Part shown: one piece after another, positions 21,824 through 33,293 of the stretch
Position numbering within the stretch: the stretch's first letter is position 1
Layout of the letters: each line of letters opens with the position of its first letter
NCBI RefSeq assembly: GCF_020509005.1
Contig: NC_063012.1
Coordinates: 3,162,001 to 3,226,000, forward strand
DNA: 64,000 bases
Origin: Fulvia fulva
Taxonomy: Eukaryota; Ascomycota; Dothideomycetes; Mycosphaerellales; Mycosphaerellaceae
Direction: 5' to 3'
The notes under the pieces: generated by a model
Seen by the model: only the letters and a program-made list of their open reading frames with translations
The model's database searches: none
What the model was told of the DNA's origin: nothing
Made by a program: the position numbers and the translations under genes

Positions 21824-22906
21824 GTGTGAGACTAGGACTTGACCGTGAGATGGAGCCACGACGTCCGAACGATGACGATCTCTGATAAGATGGACCGCGC
21901 AGGCCACATCACCGTACTTCCTTCGTCAACCACTTGTTGCCGATTGAGCATTGGAGACATGGGAGATGCCACTGCACCTCCACGCGGCCAACCACTGTGA
22001 CTTGCTCCGAGACAGGACGGCTGGTACTGCAGTATCACAGGTGCATCGCGTACACAGGGTACAGGCTCATAGCCAGATGATGGCCGTGAACAATGAGCGG
22101 CAGTGGCATGACAAGCCAAGGAGAGAGAGAGCGCGGTAGAGAGCGCGGTAACGATCAGCGGAGTCGCGCTCCAAACGCGTACCGCATCATGGGTCTTGCC
22201 TTTACCACCAGCGAGCGCGAGGTCGACACACTGAGAACATCATGGAAGTGTACTGGGTGTGGGAAGGTGAAGGTCTGGTCTACAGCTCCAAGCTCCTGAG
22301 TATAGTACAAAGGGCTGTCAGCGTAGACAGAAATGGCGTAGCCTGTGTTAATACGGTAAGATCTGCCCACAACGGAACAGGAGCTCAGACATCAGTCATG
22401 ATCTAATGTATTCGGCACCTCTGAGCAAGTGCAGATATTTCCATCAGTTTGATGTCTTCACTGCTTTGCGCTACCTTGAAACCGGCCCGTAGACACGACT
22501 CTCTCCAGTCATACCTCTTCTGAGGCTTCACCGAATCACTGTATGCAAGGGCTGTCAGGCAGGGCTACTGTGCAATGCTTGTACCGATCTCGTGGTGGGT
22601 AGGTCAGATCCAATTTTCCCAACACAAGGTTTGCTAAGCCTCAGGCAAGCCGTTTCTACCAACAACCTTGGAAGGCGTCCCCGGGAACGCGATGGTGTAG
22701 CTGGAGAATGTCGAGCAATAAGCCTCTGTGACAGTAACGCTGAAACACCCTCCACAAAGGGCAAGACCTGGAGCTGTGCTGTTGAGCATGTTGCTGCGAA
22801 GTCGCTTTTTGAGTCAAGGTAGAAAACGCCAGGTCACAAGACCATACGCCGAAAATTGTTTCTCGACGGGTCTGGTACATTGATGTTTCCCGCGGACAGA
22901 ACCTTT
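21824..22906. other. Intergenic region between convergent genes
   Basis: About 1.1 kb between the 3' ends of IMP4 and RAD10. A small purine-rich patch with two copies of GAGAGCGCGGTA lies at about 22127-22150. No coding frame here is credible and I see no RNA gene. Confidence 0.5.
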
Positions 22907-24124
22907 TCAGGTCTTCCTGAGTTTGCTCAATGCTGCCATGACACCATCACTGAGAGGATCGTGGTCCTGCTTATGCTTTTTGGGTGCTTCTTCAGTCGCG
23001 CTGTTGCTTTCTGTTGCCATTCTTTTCGCTGGAACGGCTGTGTTCGTTGCTCTCGGTGCATCAAGAGAGTGTTCGGCCAAACGCGATGGAGGTCTTTGAT
23101 CAGCATCCGCTCCAGAAGTGACAGGCCGACTAGGCAATGACTCTGCCGGTACGAATAGACTGTCTTCGGCGCCCGGGCTCTTGGCCGGTACATCACTTTC
23201 TGCTCGAGTCACGTCTCGTGATAATGTGGGAGCCCTGGATACCGGCTGACTGCCCACGAGATTCTCCAAGTTCATGCCTCGTTTGGCACTTCGTTGTATT
23301 CGGAATGGCTCGCGAACACTGTGGCACCAATGCTGGACTTTCTTCTCGCCCCATCCAGCAATGGTAGCGATATCTTCGTGTCTCGCGTTCACTGCTGTTC
23401 GAACTGTGCCAAATTGAGATACTAGTGATACGGCATCAGTCTTATTGACCGACCGTGGAGTGGTCACAAAATCTACCATGCGATCGCTGTAGGCCGTAGA
23501 CTGGTGCTGCTTGATCGAGGTAGGTGCGGCGTTCTCATAAGTCTTGAAGAGCTCAAGATATCGTGCACCTTCCGCAGCAGACCAGCATAGCACGATGGTA
23601 ACGTTGTTGATGACGCTCGTCTTGTTGAGCTCCTTCAGACTCTCCTCGTGGTTTTGAATATCAACCATGCAAAGGACAATACGCAGCGCATACTTGCCTT
23701 GAAGTGACTTGATGCGATTGTAGATGTACTCTGGATGCAGGCGATGGTACTTGAGACTCAGGAAGAGACAACATGTCGTGAGGCCCAGTATATAGTCGGC
23801 AGGGATGTCGCCGTACTCCCACGGCATCGACTTGATCCTCTCAAGCACGGGATTGCCTTTCTGACGTGGCGAGACGATGATGGATGCTGTTCCAGATCGC
23901 TTTGCCAGTGCTTGTGGCTTAGGCTGCACGACACCTGTCTTCGACGGGGCGGGAGCGCCACTTTGTCGATCCAAGCCCGGCTGAGGTTGAGGTCTCGACG
24001 ATGTCTGGCCAGGCTGTCTTGAGGCCGATGCATGTGTCGAGTTCTGGATGGATGTGGCGGCTCGCGCGAGATATGATGACGAATCACTGGCATGGGGGCC
24101 GTCGTCCTCGATTTCGTCTGCCAT
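22907..24124 (-). CDS. RAD10: RAD10/ERCC1-type nucleotide-excision-repair subunit
   Basis: Partner of the XPF/RAD1 nuclease; the heterodimer cuts 5' of DNA lesions and also serves single-strand annealing and mating-type switching. A single frame of 405 residues. The N-terminus (1-80) is disordered. The ERCC1 central domain begins at SIIVSPRQKGNPVLERIKSM with the family hallmark WEYGDIPADYILGLTTCCLFLSLKYH and continues through ALRIVLCMVDIQNHEESLKELNK and VLCWSAAEGARYLELFKTYE. A helix-hairpin-helix region follows (about 230-280: VNKTDAVSLVSQFGTVRTAV..., ATIAGWGEKKVQHW). The C-terminal 125 residues are disordered and basic at the end (KHKQDHD), a plausible nuclear signal. It is divergent from MED19. 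Confidence 0.96.
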   Translation of the reverse strand: MADEIEDDGPHASDSSSYLARAATSIQNSTHASASRQPGQTSSRPQPQPGLDRQSGAPAPSKTGVVQPKPQALAKRSGTASIIVSPRQKGNPVLERIKSMPWEYGDIPADYILGLTTCCLFLSLKYHRLHPEYIYNRIKSLQGKYALRIVLCMVDIQNHEESLKELNKTSVINNVTIVLCWSAAEGARYLELFKTYENAAPTSIKQHQSTAYSDRMVDFVTTPRSVNKTDAVSLVSQFGTVRTAVNARHEDIATIAGWGEKKVQHWCHSVREPFRIQRSAKRGMNLENLVGSQPVSRAPTLSRDVTRAESDVPAKSPGAEDSLFVPAESLPSRPVTSGADADQRPPSRLAEHSLDAPRATNTAVPAKRMATESNSATEEAPKKHKQDHDPLSDGVMAALSKLRKT

Positions 24125-24138
24125 TGTCGGCTGTGGAC

Positions 24139-24157
24139 CACTTCACCGGGTGAAGTG
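24139..24157. repeat. 19-bp palindrome just upstream of the RAD10 start codon
   Basis: CACTTCACC-G-GGTGAAGTG: two perfect 9-bp arms around a single base, 15 bp from the RAD10 ATG. It could be a dimeric protein-binding site or a hairpin in the 5' leader. Confidence 0.7.
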
Positions 24158-24307
24158 TGGTTATTGTCACATTACCATACGATTGTTGTTCGGTGTCTGT
24201 GGTGAACATCGCTCGTGGCTGTTTCGCGCTACGCTCGTGCAGTCAATTGGCGCTAGAGGTATTCTAAGCCGAGATCCACTTCCGACGAGCGACGGCTTCT
24301 ACACCAC

Positions 24308-24362
24308 CAGCACCAACACAAGCACCAACACCAGCACCAACACCAGCACCAACACCAGCACC
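24308..24362. repeat. 12-bp tandem repeat (CACCAACACCAG)n
   Basis: About four and a half units of CACCAACACCAG with one variant, lying in the RAD10-MED19 divergent promoter. Not coding in either flanking gene as modelled. Confidence 0.85.
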
Positions 24363-24598
24363 GACCTTGCCTCAACATCAATCACCGCCACCGCGTGCAC
24401 CTCCACCATCGGTCCACCTCCGATCTTATACCGCAACACCGCTCTGGGAACTGGTATCTCCTGAATGTCGAGCGGAGGGCTGGGTTCGCCGTAGATCCGC
24501 GGAGCGAGAGCGGCCTGCGCCGACAAGGCCTCATCTGCGCAGACATTATTACCACGGATTTACTCTACACAACGGCGCCACGACCACACGAATACCCA

Positions 24599-25892
24599 AT
24601 GTCGTCTATCGACGGAGAACGATCGCCGAAACGCCAGCGCACATCAGGATCATATTCGCCAGCGTCACCACCCATCACTGCTGAAACAAAGACGGCACAA
24701 AGACCCTTCACACCACCGCCGTCCGTTCGAATGTCTCCATCATGGCAATCGCAGTCACAGATACAGCACACGAGCGGCAGTTCCCCTTCACCGCCGAGCA
24801 CCGCAGGATTCCAGAGTCACATGGCTGGGCGAGGAGTGGGCAGCGAGGGTGGAGGCGAGAGCGGGCGCGAAACACCGGCATCTGATGGCTACCCAGATAC
24901 ACGGCGGGATCTTTATGGCGATGCAGAGATGAGTGACAGGCGAGAGGGCGTGGAGGGGAACGATGTGACGGGGGAGTCTGAGCACAGAAGGACCGACCAC
25001 GAGCGACAACGGAGTGGTCAAAACACGGTCATGAAGATGCCCGCCAGCGCACCGCCACTACACAAGCTGCACACTACACGTAAGTATCGCATCGTGCAGC
25101 ATGTGACAATTATGTACTCTGCTAAACTCTCTCACTATCGCAGCCATAGCGCCTTCACGGCCGCACCCTTCGCAGAATCTCATCCAGCTTTATGGTTTGC
25201 AGCGGATCCAGACCTCGGTAGCGAGACGTGATCCTGTCACAGGCGAGAAGATCAACAAGCTGCGGAAGTCGTACGAGAACAAGGTCAAAAGCTTAGGCTT
25301 CGCGGGGCGTAACAAGGCGCAAGCGAACCAGAACGAGCTCCAAGGTCTGCTAGATCCACTTTGGGATCAAGAAATACAGCCCGGCGTCTCTCTTTGGCAA
25401 TCACAGACCCGAGACTCAGGAAAGCAGCTGGGAACCCCCGAGGCAGAGAGTGACCTGTCTTCGAAGCTGGATGCTGCTTTCCAATTATTACCCGGCCGCC
25501 TGCCAGCGCAATTACACAAGGAATGGCAGAATATGCTAGGACTGGACGATCAATCCACTGGTGGGGGCACAAAAGCAAATACAACACCCGCGGTCAAGCC
25601 GGCAATTGGAAGCGCTACTGCAAGAACGGCCCCTACAGTATCGGCACGTGCATCTGCACCAGCATCTCCCGGGAATGTCGCGAGACCGGAGCGATCTGGC
25701 AAGAAGAGATCATACCAAGATAGTAGTTTCGAAGGCTACGATCAAGGGTACGACGACGATGGTTATAGCACTGGTGGGCGAGACAGCGCAAAGCGACAGA
25801 AGCGAAAGGTGAGTGGCATCAAGCTGAACCTGCCCGGCTCAAACCCAAAAGGACGAGACTCGGCCCCTGTCATGCGTGACACAGCTCGGTAG
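24599..25892 (+). CDS. MED19: Mediator subunit MED19 (Rox3)
   Basis: Head-module subunit of the Mediator coactivator of RNA polymerase II. Exons 24599-25079 and 25144-25892 are joined by a 64-bp GT-AG intron (GTAAGT...CGCAG) and give 409 residues. The start MSSIDGERSPKRQR was chosen because the fungal family begins so; the frame is open upstream. The Rox3 core spans the exon junction: NLIQLYGLQRIQTSVARRDP, then TGEKINKLRKSYENKVKSLG, a helical LLDPLWDQE segment, and later FQLLPGRLPAQLHKEWQNML. The N-terminal 140 residues are Ser/Pro-rich and disordered, and the C-terminus is basic and low-complexity (SAKRQKRKVSG). The intron lies exactly before the conserved core. Confidence 0.95.
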
Positions 25893-27137
25893 CCAGCCTT
25901 TCATTATGCTGAGCCGAAGAGCTGCGCGCTTGGACTGCCATTGTGATGCAAATCATCCCGTATTGGAATTTCCCACTTGAATCTCTGCTTACCTTGTGTG
26001 ACATCAGGACTTCTCTTCTGCCCAGAACTCGTCTTCCTTCACTAACAACCACAACTCTGTCGGAGTCCGGAGCTCGTAAATGATGCCCATCTGGCCATTT
26101 CGAATGGTTCCGAACCCATCTAGGACCATAACGGTATCGGAAATCTCTAGACCTTTGGAACCGGTTGGCAACCATTCGTGAGGCATGCCCTCGACCCATT
26201 GCAATCGTTATTAAAGTGACTACCCCATGGACCGAGGCGCAAACACCGGTTGTTATTGGCCAACGTGGCTTATTGGAGTGCTTGGATGCACAAGAAGCAT
26301 TGAGCAACGGCGTAGACAGCGACAATCTGTCTTCAAGGGAGTCCCTTTCTGGCTGAACGCGAACTTGCTACCGTAGGGTCAGGAACTGCTCAATCGCAGT
26401 GGAAATCACACTGAGACTTTGAAAAGTCCTACAACATGAGCTGCATAGAGAGGGAGATGTTTCGATGATGACATCGCGAAAGGGGAGCGCACTGCTTATG
26501 GCGTAATGGATGCATGTGGATCGGCGTTTTTGGGTATCATGAGGCTCATGCTTGCGCTGGTTCACTTGTTCTGATCTGGTGCGACTTCTTTTGGTCTGGC
26601 AATACCCACCGTTGCTGCGTGAGGGTTTAAGGGGGTGGGGATTTCACGAAGACTTGTGCGACAGGCGTTCGATGAGACGAAGGTTGAACAGCATGATGTT
26701 AGTGTGCATGCGAAGTGAGGAGAAGCAGATACCTACACGAAATTGTGAAGATATGATGAATCAAGTCACTCGCTCCGCATTGTCGAACAGCTACAATTTG
26801 CGACATAGATCGACCATGTGGTCAGGTCTCGGTTTCTCATCGTCACATCTATTGCTATCACAGCCCGTGCTGGCAAGGCTTCCCGACTCGGCAGAGCCGG
26901 CCGGATGGCGAACAAGCTTTCTGCATCGCCAAAGGCTAAAGCATCCCTGCTGCCCATGGTGTCAGCCCTATGCGTTGATCCGTCCGCACAGCAGGACAGC
27001 TTTAGGTCAGCAGTTAGATAGTAGCAACTCGTGTTTGGATGCCTATTTTGGCCCTCCATGATGCACATCTCCATGAATGTTCTCCAATGGTGACGTGCTG
27101 GACAAGATACATCTTCGCGAGGAGCATACTGTACGCC
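25893..27137. other. Intergenic region with one possible small minus-strand frame
   Basis: About 1.25 kb. On the minus strand a 66-codon frame (26204-26004) reads like a real small protein or last exon: GLEISDTVMVLDGFGTIRNG, then a run ending LWLLVKEDEFWAEEKS, with good hydrophobic/acidic alternation. I found no upstream exon or family for it. The rest shows no coding signal; the right end is the promoter of the Zn2Cys6 gene. Confidence 0.35.
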
Positions 27138-29565
27138 ATGGCTTCCTCCCCACCAGAAGTGCCCGCTCACAAGGCTTGTGCGAGCTGCCGCTCTCAGAAA
27201 GTCCGATGTATTCTTGACGAGGCTGGCTCGGAAGTATGTCAGAGGTGCGCAAGAGCCGGGAGAGTGTGCGTCTTTACGCCATTGCAGAAAAGAAAGCAGA
27301 GAAAGAGGACGGACACCAGAGTTGCTGAGCTCGAAAAGGAGATGCGGTCGATGAGAGCGGCCTTGGCGCAGAAGAACGAAGCCGCACGATCAGGCAGTCC
27401 CAGCCAGCAACGCGAAGAGCCTCAGAGCGCCCGGCCCATAGGACTGTGGTACAAGGACACTCTACCAGATGCCGCTCGTTTGGGTCAAGCAGGTGACTGG
27501 GAGGAGCCAGAAGAAGCCCGTCCACAGCGAGCACAGCTTGCCGAGGATGCATCATGGGCTCCCAAAGCAACAACGTATACTGGCAAGGACGGTAAGGATG
27601 TAATCGACAGCGGTCTGATCAGCATGGCTACGGCGCGGCAACTTTTCGAGACGTACAAAACGGACCTCTTTCCCCACTATCCCCTAGTAGCCATCCCTTA
27701 CGCGACCACTGCGGAGGATATGCGTCAAACGAAGCCAGTCTTGTTCCTGGCCACCATCGCGGCCGCCTCTGGAAAGGAACATCCAGACCTGTCGGCACTG
27801 CTTGACAAAGAAGTGCTGCATTCCTACGCGACCAAAACTCTCATCCAGTCTGAGAAGAGCCTCGAGCTGGTCCAGGCACTCTTGATTTCTGCCGTATGGT
27901 ACCATCCGCCTAGTAAGTTCGGACAGTAAGTAAATCCCCGCCTATTACCTTCACAGCTGAGACGTAACGATACAAGTTCTAATCCTCGCTTGAAGGCTCA
28001 AATATCTAGAATACATTCACATAGCCGTCACGATGGCGATGGACATCGGCATCGGCTCTAGACCTTCAACGCACCGTAGTCGACTACAAAACCGGGGCTA
28101 TCAATTTCGGTCCAGACCAATACATCCCGCCGAAGACATTCGCAATCCGGACCTGAGTATGACCCCACGATCGCGCGACACAAGTCCCCAAACTGCGACT
28201 CTCGAAAGCCGACGAACATTCTTGGGCTGCTATGCGCTGAGTGCGGGTGTCTCTTTAAGCTTGAGACGTCCAAATTTGCTTCGCGTTAGCAGCTACATCC
28301 GCGAGTGTGTTGACTATGTCGGAAGAGCTCGCGACGCGCTCCCTACAGACCCGACTCTTGTGGCTTGGGTGAGGCTACTCATGCTTGCAGAGGAGATAAG
28401 CACATCGCTGTGCTACGATGACCCAGGAGGCATTGCATCCATCACTGAACTGCGAACACAGATCATGCTGAAGGAATACGAAAAGCGACTCACCGCTTGG
28501 TATGTCAATTTGCCGGAAGCAGGCGTAGGCTCAGGCTGTCTGTTCGTGATGTACCAAACGATCCGCCTTTTCTTGTTCGAAATTGCACTTCACCTCGATC
28601 ATCAAGCTGAGGACTTCCGAGCGCCATATCAAATGGGAGGAGTCGTTCAACCGTGGGCCCAGGAAGATGTAGAGCGAATACCGACGCAAGTGCTTGCAGG
28701 CTGTATCGCGGAGTGCGTCACAAGCGCCCATTCTCTACTGAACATATTCCTCGCAATGGATGTCGACGCTTGTCGTGCTTTACCCGTTTTTAGCTACGTC
28801 CGGATCTCGTTCGCAGCATTCGTGCTCGCCAAACTCTGCCTGTCCGCGACCCATCCAAAGTCTCGAATAGGTCAAGTCTTGGACAAGAGCAGCCTGAAAG
28901 TCGAGAGTTATATGGACAGAGCGATCCTACACGTGCGCAACATCGTTGGGCCGAAACGTGGCCGCGTACCTAGCATCTTCTTGGCTTTGCTCTTCAAGCT
29001 GAGGCAGTGGTGCCTGGATCCTCACATCATCGGCCAAGGTCAATACGACGCCTCCCAGCCGATCTACGACCTTAGGAGAGACGGAGCTGCAAGGCAAATC
29101 GAAAACAAAGAATTCGAAGGAGATTCCGCTGACAGAACACCGTCAAATTACGCCATGGAGCTCGATGGGCCTCGAGTTACCGAACATTTAGGCAGCAGCG
29201 AAGACTCTCCAAGAGAAGCTCTCCCTCAAAATGCGACAGATTCCACGTCATCGTACCCGGTGGTCGACACCGTACCCATGCACCAAAGAAACACCGCGTT
29301 CGGCTACAGCTTCACTGGCAATGCTGCTACAAGAACTTCTATGCCACAGACTCGTGCAGGTGGACCGGAGGCTGGCGACACGAGCAACATTGTGTATACT
29401 CCTACCACCGACAGCATGCAGATCGATGCCGAGCTGCTACAATTCATCACAGACATGAATACAAACTCGGAAGGCGGTCTAACAGGACTGGACGACTGGG
29501 CCAGTATATCAATGGGTGGGCTGGATCCGATGGGCTGGCAGATGCCCCCAGATATCAATGGCTAA
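27138..29565 (+). CDS. Zn2Cys6 fungal transcription factor
   Basis: Nuclear DNA-binding regulator; the target pathway is unknown. Exons 27138-27925 and 27996-29565 are joined by a 70-bp GT-AG intron (phase 2, giving GQLKYLEYIHIAV) for 785 residues. The binuclear zinc cluster is complete: Cys14, 17, 24, 34, 37 and 44 (C-x2-C-x6-C-x9-C-x2-C-x6-C). It is followed by a basic linker (LQKRKQRKRTDTR) and a short dimerisation coiled coil (VAELEKEMRSMRAALAQ). The middle homology region starts near LFETYKTDLFPHYPLVAIPY and includes ATIAAASGKEHPDL and SRRTFLGCYALSAGVSLSLR. The acidic C-terminus (AELLQFITDMN, LTGLDDWASI) could be an activation domain. It lies next to an FAD oxidoreductase and a P450. Confidence 0.93.
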
Positions 29566-29726
29566 AGTATGGCACGAAGCAACCTCAGTACCTGATACCT
29601 ACTGGCGACTGCAATACCTGAAAAAGGTCCAGATCTATAAACAAGGATCGGGACATGGTGCAGGTTTCCCGTGTCGCCCTCGCTCCAATGTGAGAGACCT
29701 TAGCTGGACGCCAATCCACACTCTAC

Positions 29727-31974
29727 TTACAGCTTGTGCAGGACTGCGAAGTCGCCTAAGTCGATCGTAGGATGGCCCCTATATAAATTCTCTGCAACTG
29801 CGGCGCCCACCCCAGGAGCGACCGTGGTCCCGAGGTTGCCAAAACCGTAGCAAAGCCATACGGTGCCACCATCGGCTGAGTCACTGGTCGGATCTAAGAG
29901 CTGTGGTCGCACTCGCCCGATGACCGGAGCACGGCCAGGACCTGTGCTGACGTACGCCAGGCCATGCGCTATGATCTTGCTCTGATCACCAATGACGGCT
30001 TTTGCGGGATTGAGGTGCCTGTCGGCGACTTCACTTAGTGCTGCAGCGCTGGTGTGCCGTCTTTCCAGAGCATCACGCTGTTTCAGCTCGCTGGCACGAG
30101 CAGGTTTTCGCGAGCAGGATATCTTTAGCGCCTGCTTTGATGGGTCCACGACGAAACCTACGTCTCCTACGAAAGCGTCATCCTCGGCTGTGGGACCAGG
30201 GATCATGACTCCAGCCTCCTGCTCCATTACCATACTGGGATGCGCTATTTCTAGCCACTCTGTGGTGTGGACTCGATTTCCAAGGTGTGCTGGACTGCTT
30301 GGGAACAGCTGGTGAAAGAGCGTTTTCGTGAAAGGTCCAGCCGCTAGCACCAGATGTGAGCATTTCAACGCTTCCGCAGTAGCAGCATCGGCATCAACAC
30401 TCTGGATCTTTACACCAGTGATGTTGCCAGCTCGATCTTGCGCGACTTTGGTGGGGTGGCTGTTGAAGCGAAAGACTACGCCGTAACCTTCACACTGATT
30501 CTTAAGCCACATGGCCAGGCTTATGCTGTTCAGTAAGCCCAGGCTGTCCTCATCGTGTACCACTTTCTTGCGGAGAGCATCGTTCAGCCACGAAGTCGGA
30601 TGACCGCGCTTGTTGCCAGTCTCGGCGGGGGTGAAGACTTCATGCCTGAACCCAACGGCATTGCGGAATTCCTCGGAGTCTATCAGATCACCCCAGATTG
30701 GTGCTGCTGCGTCGACCAAAGGCAACCAGGACCCTGGCATGTTGCGCACTGTGAGGAAGCCAGCACATTGTCCCGACGCGAGAGAACAGGGCCTGGTGTT
30801 GATGTCCACTACGGTGATGAGCTGCTTCTCGCCACTGGCATATGCACCCTTGGCAAGCTCGAGCGCGATGAACATGCCTATGACACCTGCACCGATGATG
30901 ACGATATTCCGTGGCTCTGGCTCCTTTCCCTGCTTCTTGCGCGAGCTGGTGGCTCTTGGTACGTCCGAAGCTTGGATATTCTCAGGATCGCATGCGTTGG
31001 GCCTTCTTGATGCTCTCTTGACGCTCTTCATCTCCTGTGCCGCTAGCTCGGAAGACTTGACGGTCTCCAGCGGTATGACAGCAGAAGTATGTCCGGGCGC
31101 AGGTACCTCTTCTGTCGGCGGCGGAATGGGCTCGAGCACTTTCTGCCGCGCTTCTGACTGGTGTACTTCTTTCAGTGGCGCGATCTTTACTTTCTTTGCT
31201 GCAGGCTCCTGAGATGTCTCGTCGTCTGATATAGCATCCCCTCGGGACACATTTGCTGGCCCACGGGACGATGATATATGTAGACCCTCTGCATCCTGGT
31301 CAGGCGCTCGATCGTCTTCGTGCGATCTCGCGGAGGATTCTGCCTGGACTGAGGGCACGTGCTCGACGTGGCTGTCATTTGGACCTGCCAGCTCAAGTCT
31401 GGCACCTGTGGAGGGCTCATCATCAGCACTGGCCTTGATGGACTGCTTTCTCTTTCTCTTCTTGCTCTCTACCGGTGCAGGTGTCACAACAGGCTTAGTC
31501 GCCGAAGCCTGTGGTATGCGATCTCGAAAAGCGGAGTTGAAGTTCGAACGGAATCCACACCAGCAGCCATCCTGTAGATAGTCGCGAGCTATCTCCTTGT
31601 AGATTGCGACGCTTTGTCCTTCTTCCTCGCTACATTCAGAGCAAATGCGCCTGCCACAGCTTCGGCAGCGGTGGCAGAACTTCTTGACACGCCCATCACA
31701 GATCTTGCATTTGCAGGTCTTGATCTTGCTTTCCTTCTCCTACCAAACAGAAAAATATTAGCGATACTCGGAGACCACGTGATAATGTTTCAGCAGATAT
31801 GCCCAGACCTGTGTGGAACAGGCGATGCTATCTACTCTTAAGTCGTACCCATTGCATTATCACTCTGTGACGCGAATTCGGTGTCGGCGCTGCGACCGCA
31901 GGTGTCGCCGATGTTGATGGTCCGCTGACGTTCGGTTCAAAAAGCGGCTGGTAATTAGGCGGCTGTGGTGCCAT
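29727..31974 (-). CDS. FAD-dependent (DAO-type) oxidoreductase fused to an N-terminal Cys-rich putative zinc module
   Basis: Exon 1 is 31974-31849 (42 codons, MAPQPPNYQPLFEPNV...) and exon 2 is 31739-29727, joined in phase 0 by a 109-bp GT-AG intron; 712 residues. I checked that the frame is open, codon by codon, from 31739 to the start of the enzyme domain. Residues 51-78 carry eight Cys (51, 53, 56, 64, 67, 70, 75, 78) plus His65, as in a cross-brace zinc module; CWC follows at 101-103. A basic/acidic disordered linker (about 130-300) leads to the FAD domain: VIIGAGVIG (about 320), then INTRPCSLASGQCAGFL, and near the C-terminus STGPGRAPVIGRVRP and CYGFGNLGTTVAPGVG. The enzyme part resembles D-amino-acid-oxidase-family proteins; the substrate is unknown. 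The N-terminal module suggests protein or nucleic-acid binding, which is inference. Confidence 0.82.
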
Positions 31975-33293
31975 GTTGTAGTCGTCGTCGTGGGTTGAAG
32001 TCCTGGAACGTCAAATCGATGTTATTGTTCCACGGGCTGGTGTCTCTCTTTCTTGCACGAGGTCGATGTGGCAGTCGATGGAGGTTGTCCTTGGGCTAAA
32101 GATGACACGGACCGCACAAAGTTCTTATATCGAGGAGCGGCAGGTTCTAGCACACGCGTGCAGACTGCCAACCAGCGCACGAGTTGCGTGACTCTCCAGC
32201 GCCTGACAACTGACATATAGCTGGGGAGTAGCAAACAATTGTACAGCATCGCCCATTGTCGCAATTGTGGTCGGCTCGGCCGTATCTAGCCTTCACTGCT
32301 GCTCGTGGAACTGTTGCTTCCACCTCGAGGAGGAGACATCCGTAAAGGGTGTCGTCGGTGTATATGGAACTGTCAAAATGGCATGGCTTTGCTCGTGATA
32401 GCGGTCTCAGGAGGCGAGATGCTATACGCGGGGCGAAATTGAGCGTGCGTGGTCGGTCACAATGCAGCATGCCTGAGAGCTGGCGTCGTTATGGTGGGAC
32501 CGTCTGTTCCGATGAATATGGCCTTGGTCCTCGGCTTCATGCTTCGAGCACCAAGCAGGCTTTGGCAGTAAAAGCTTCTTCATTGCTGGACACTACCTCT
32601 GATTCGGACGGAATGGTAAGAATACAATAGCATGAACTAAGCTCTGGGCGTCGGAGAATACCACGAACGCTGTGGTAGAGGAACGAGCGAATGGCGATGA
32701 GTGGGTCATTGACCCCCCCCTCCTCCCGGACCGCCCTCTCTGTGGTGGAACTCTGTAGTCATACAAGGCATCGACATGGTTACTGTGTGATATGATGAGC
32801 GCTCTTCCAAACAGCGACTACACGACATATGCTCCAGTAGGAACGACGGGCTGACCATGCATTTCCAAGCTACCATTGTGCCTGCGGATGAGCTGTCGAG
32901 ACTCGCCGTTGTTGAGATGGTGTTGTCAGTGAATGAGAGGCTATTCCAGTGGCGTGCCTCAAATTGGCCAGGCAGTGTCTGTGACGAGAAGGATGTGGTC
33001 GAAGGAGGTGTTGAAGATAGACCGGAAGCGGCGTTTCTGTTGTCCCGGTTCCGTCTTTCCAGGCACTCGAGCGGCGTCGTCATGGTTTCAAGCCACCACA
33101 CTTCTTCAGCGAACCGGCGAATCACAACTCTGCTGCTGGAGGCAACACCATCTGGTCAACATGAACGATGTCTTCGATAATCTCATAAGATATCGCCAGA
33201 GGTAGCCAACTTCTTCTTCCACCCCTTTGGCTCCCTCTCGCTCTCCTCACTGTCACGCCACCTTGTGCTACCACAGCCGGCACATCAACCAGC
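31975..33293. other. Intergenic region, no convincing gene
   Basis: About 1.3 kb between two divergent starts. A minus-strand 139-codon frame (33125-32706) ending in a Gly run and several shorter frames have no recognisable features. A run of eight C lies at about 32712. Presumably the promoters of the oxidoreductase and the P450. Confidence 0.45.
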
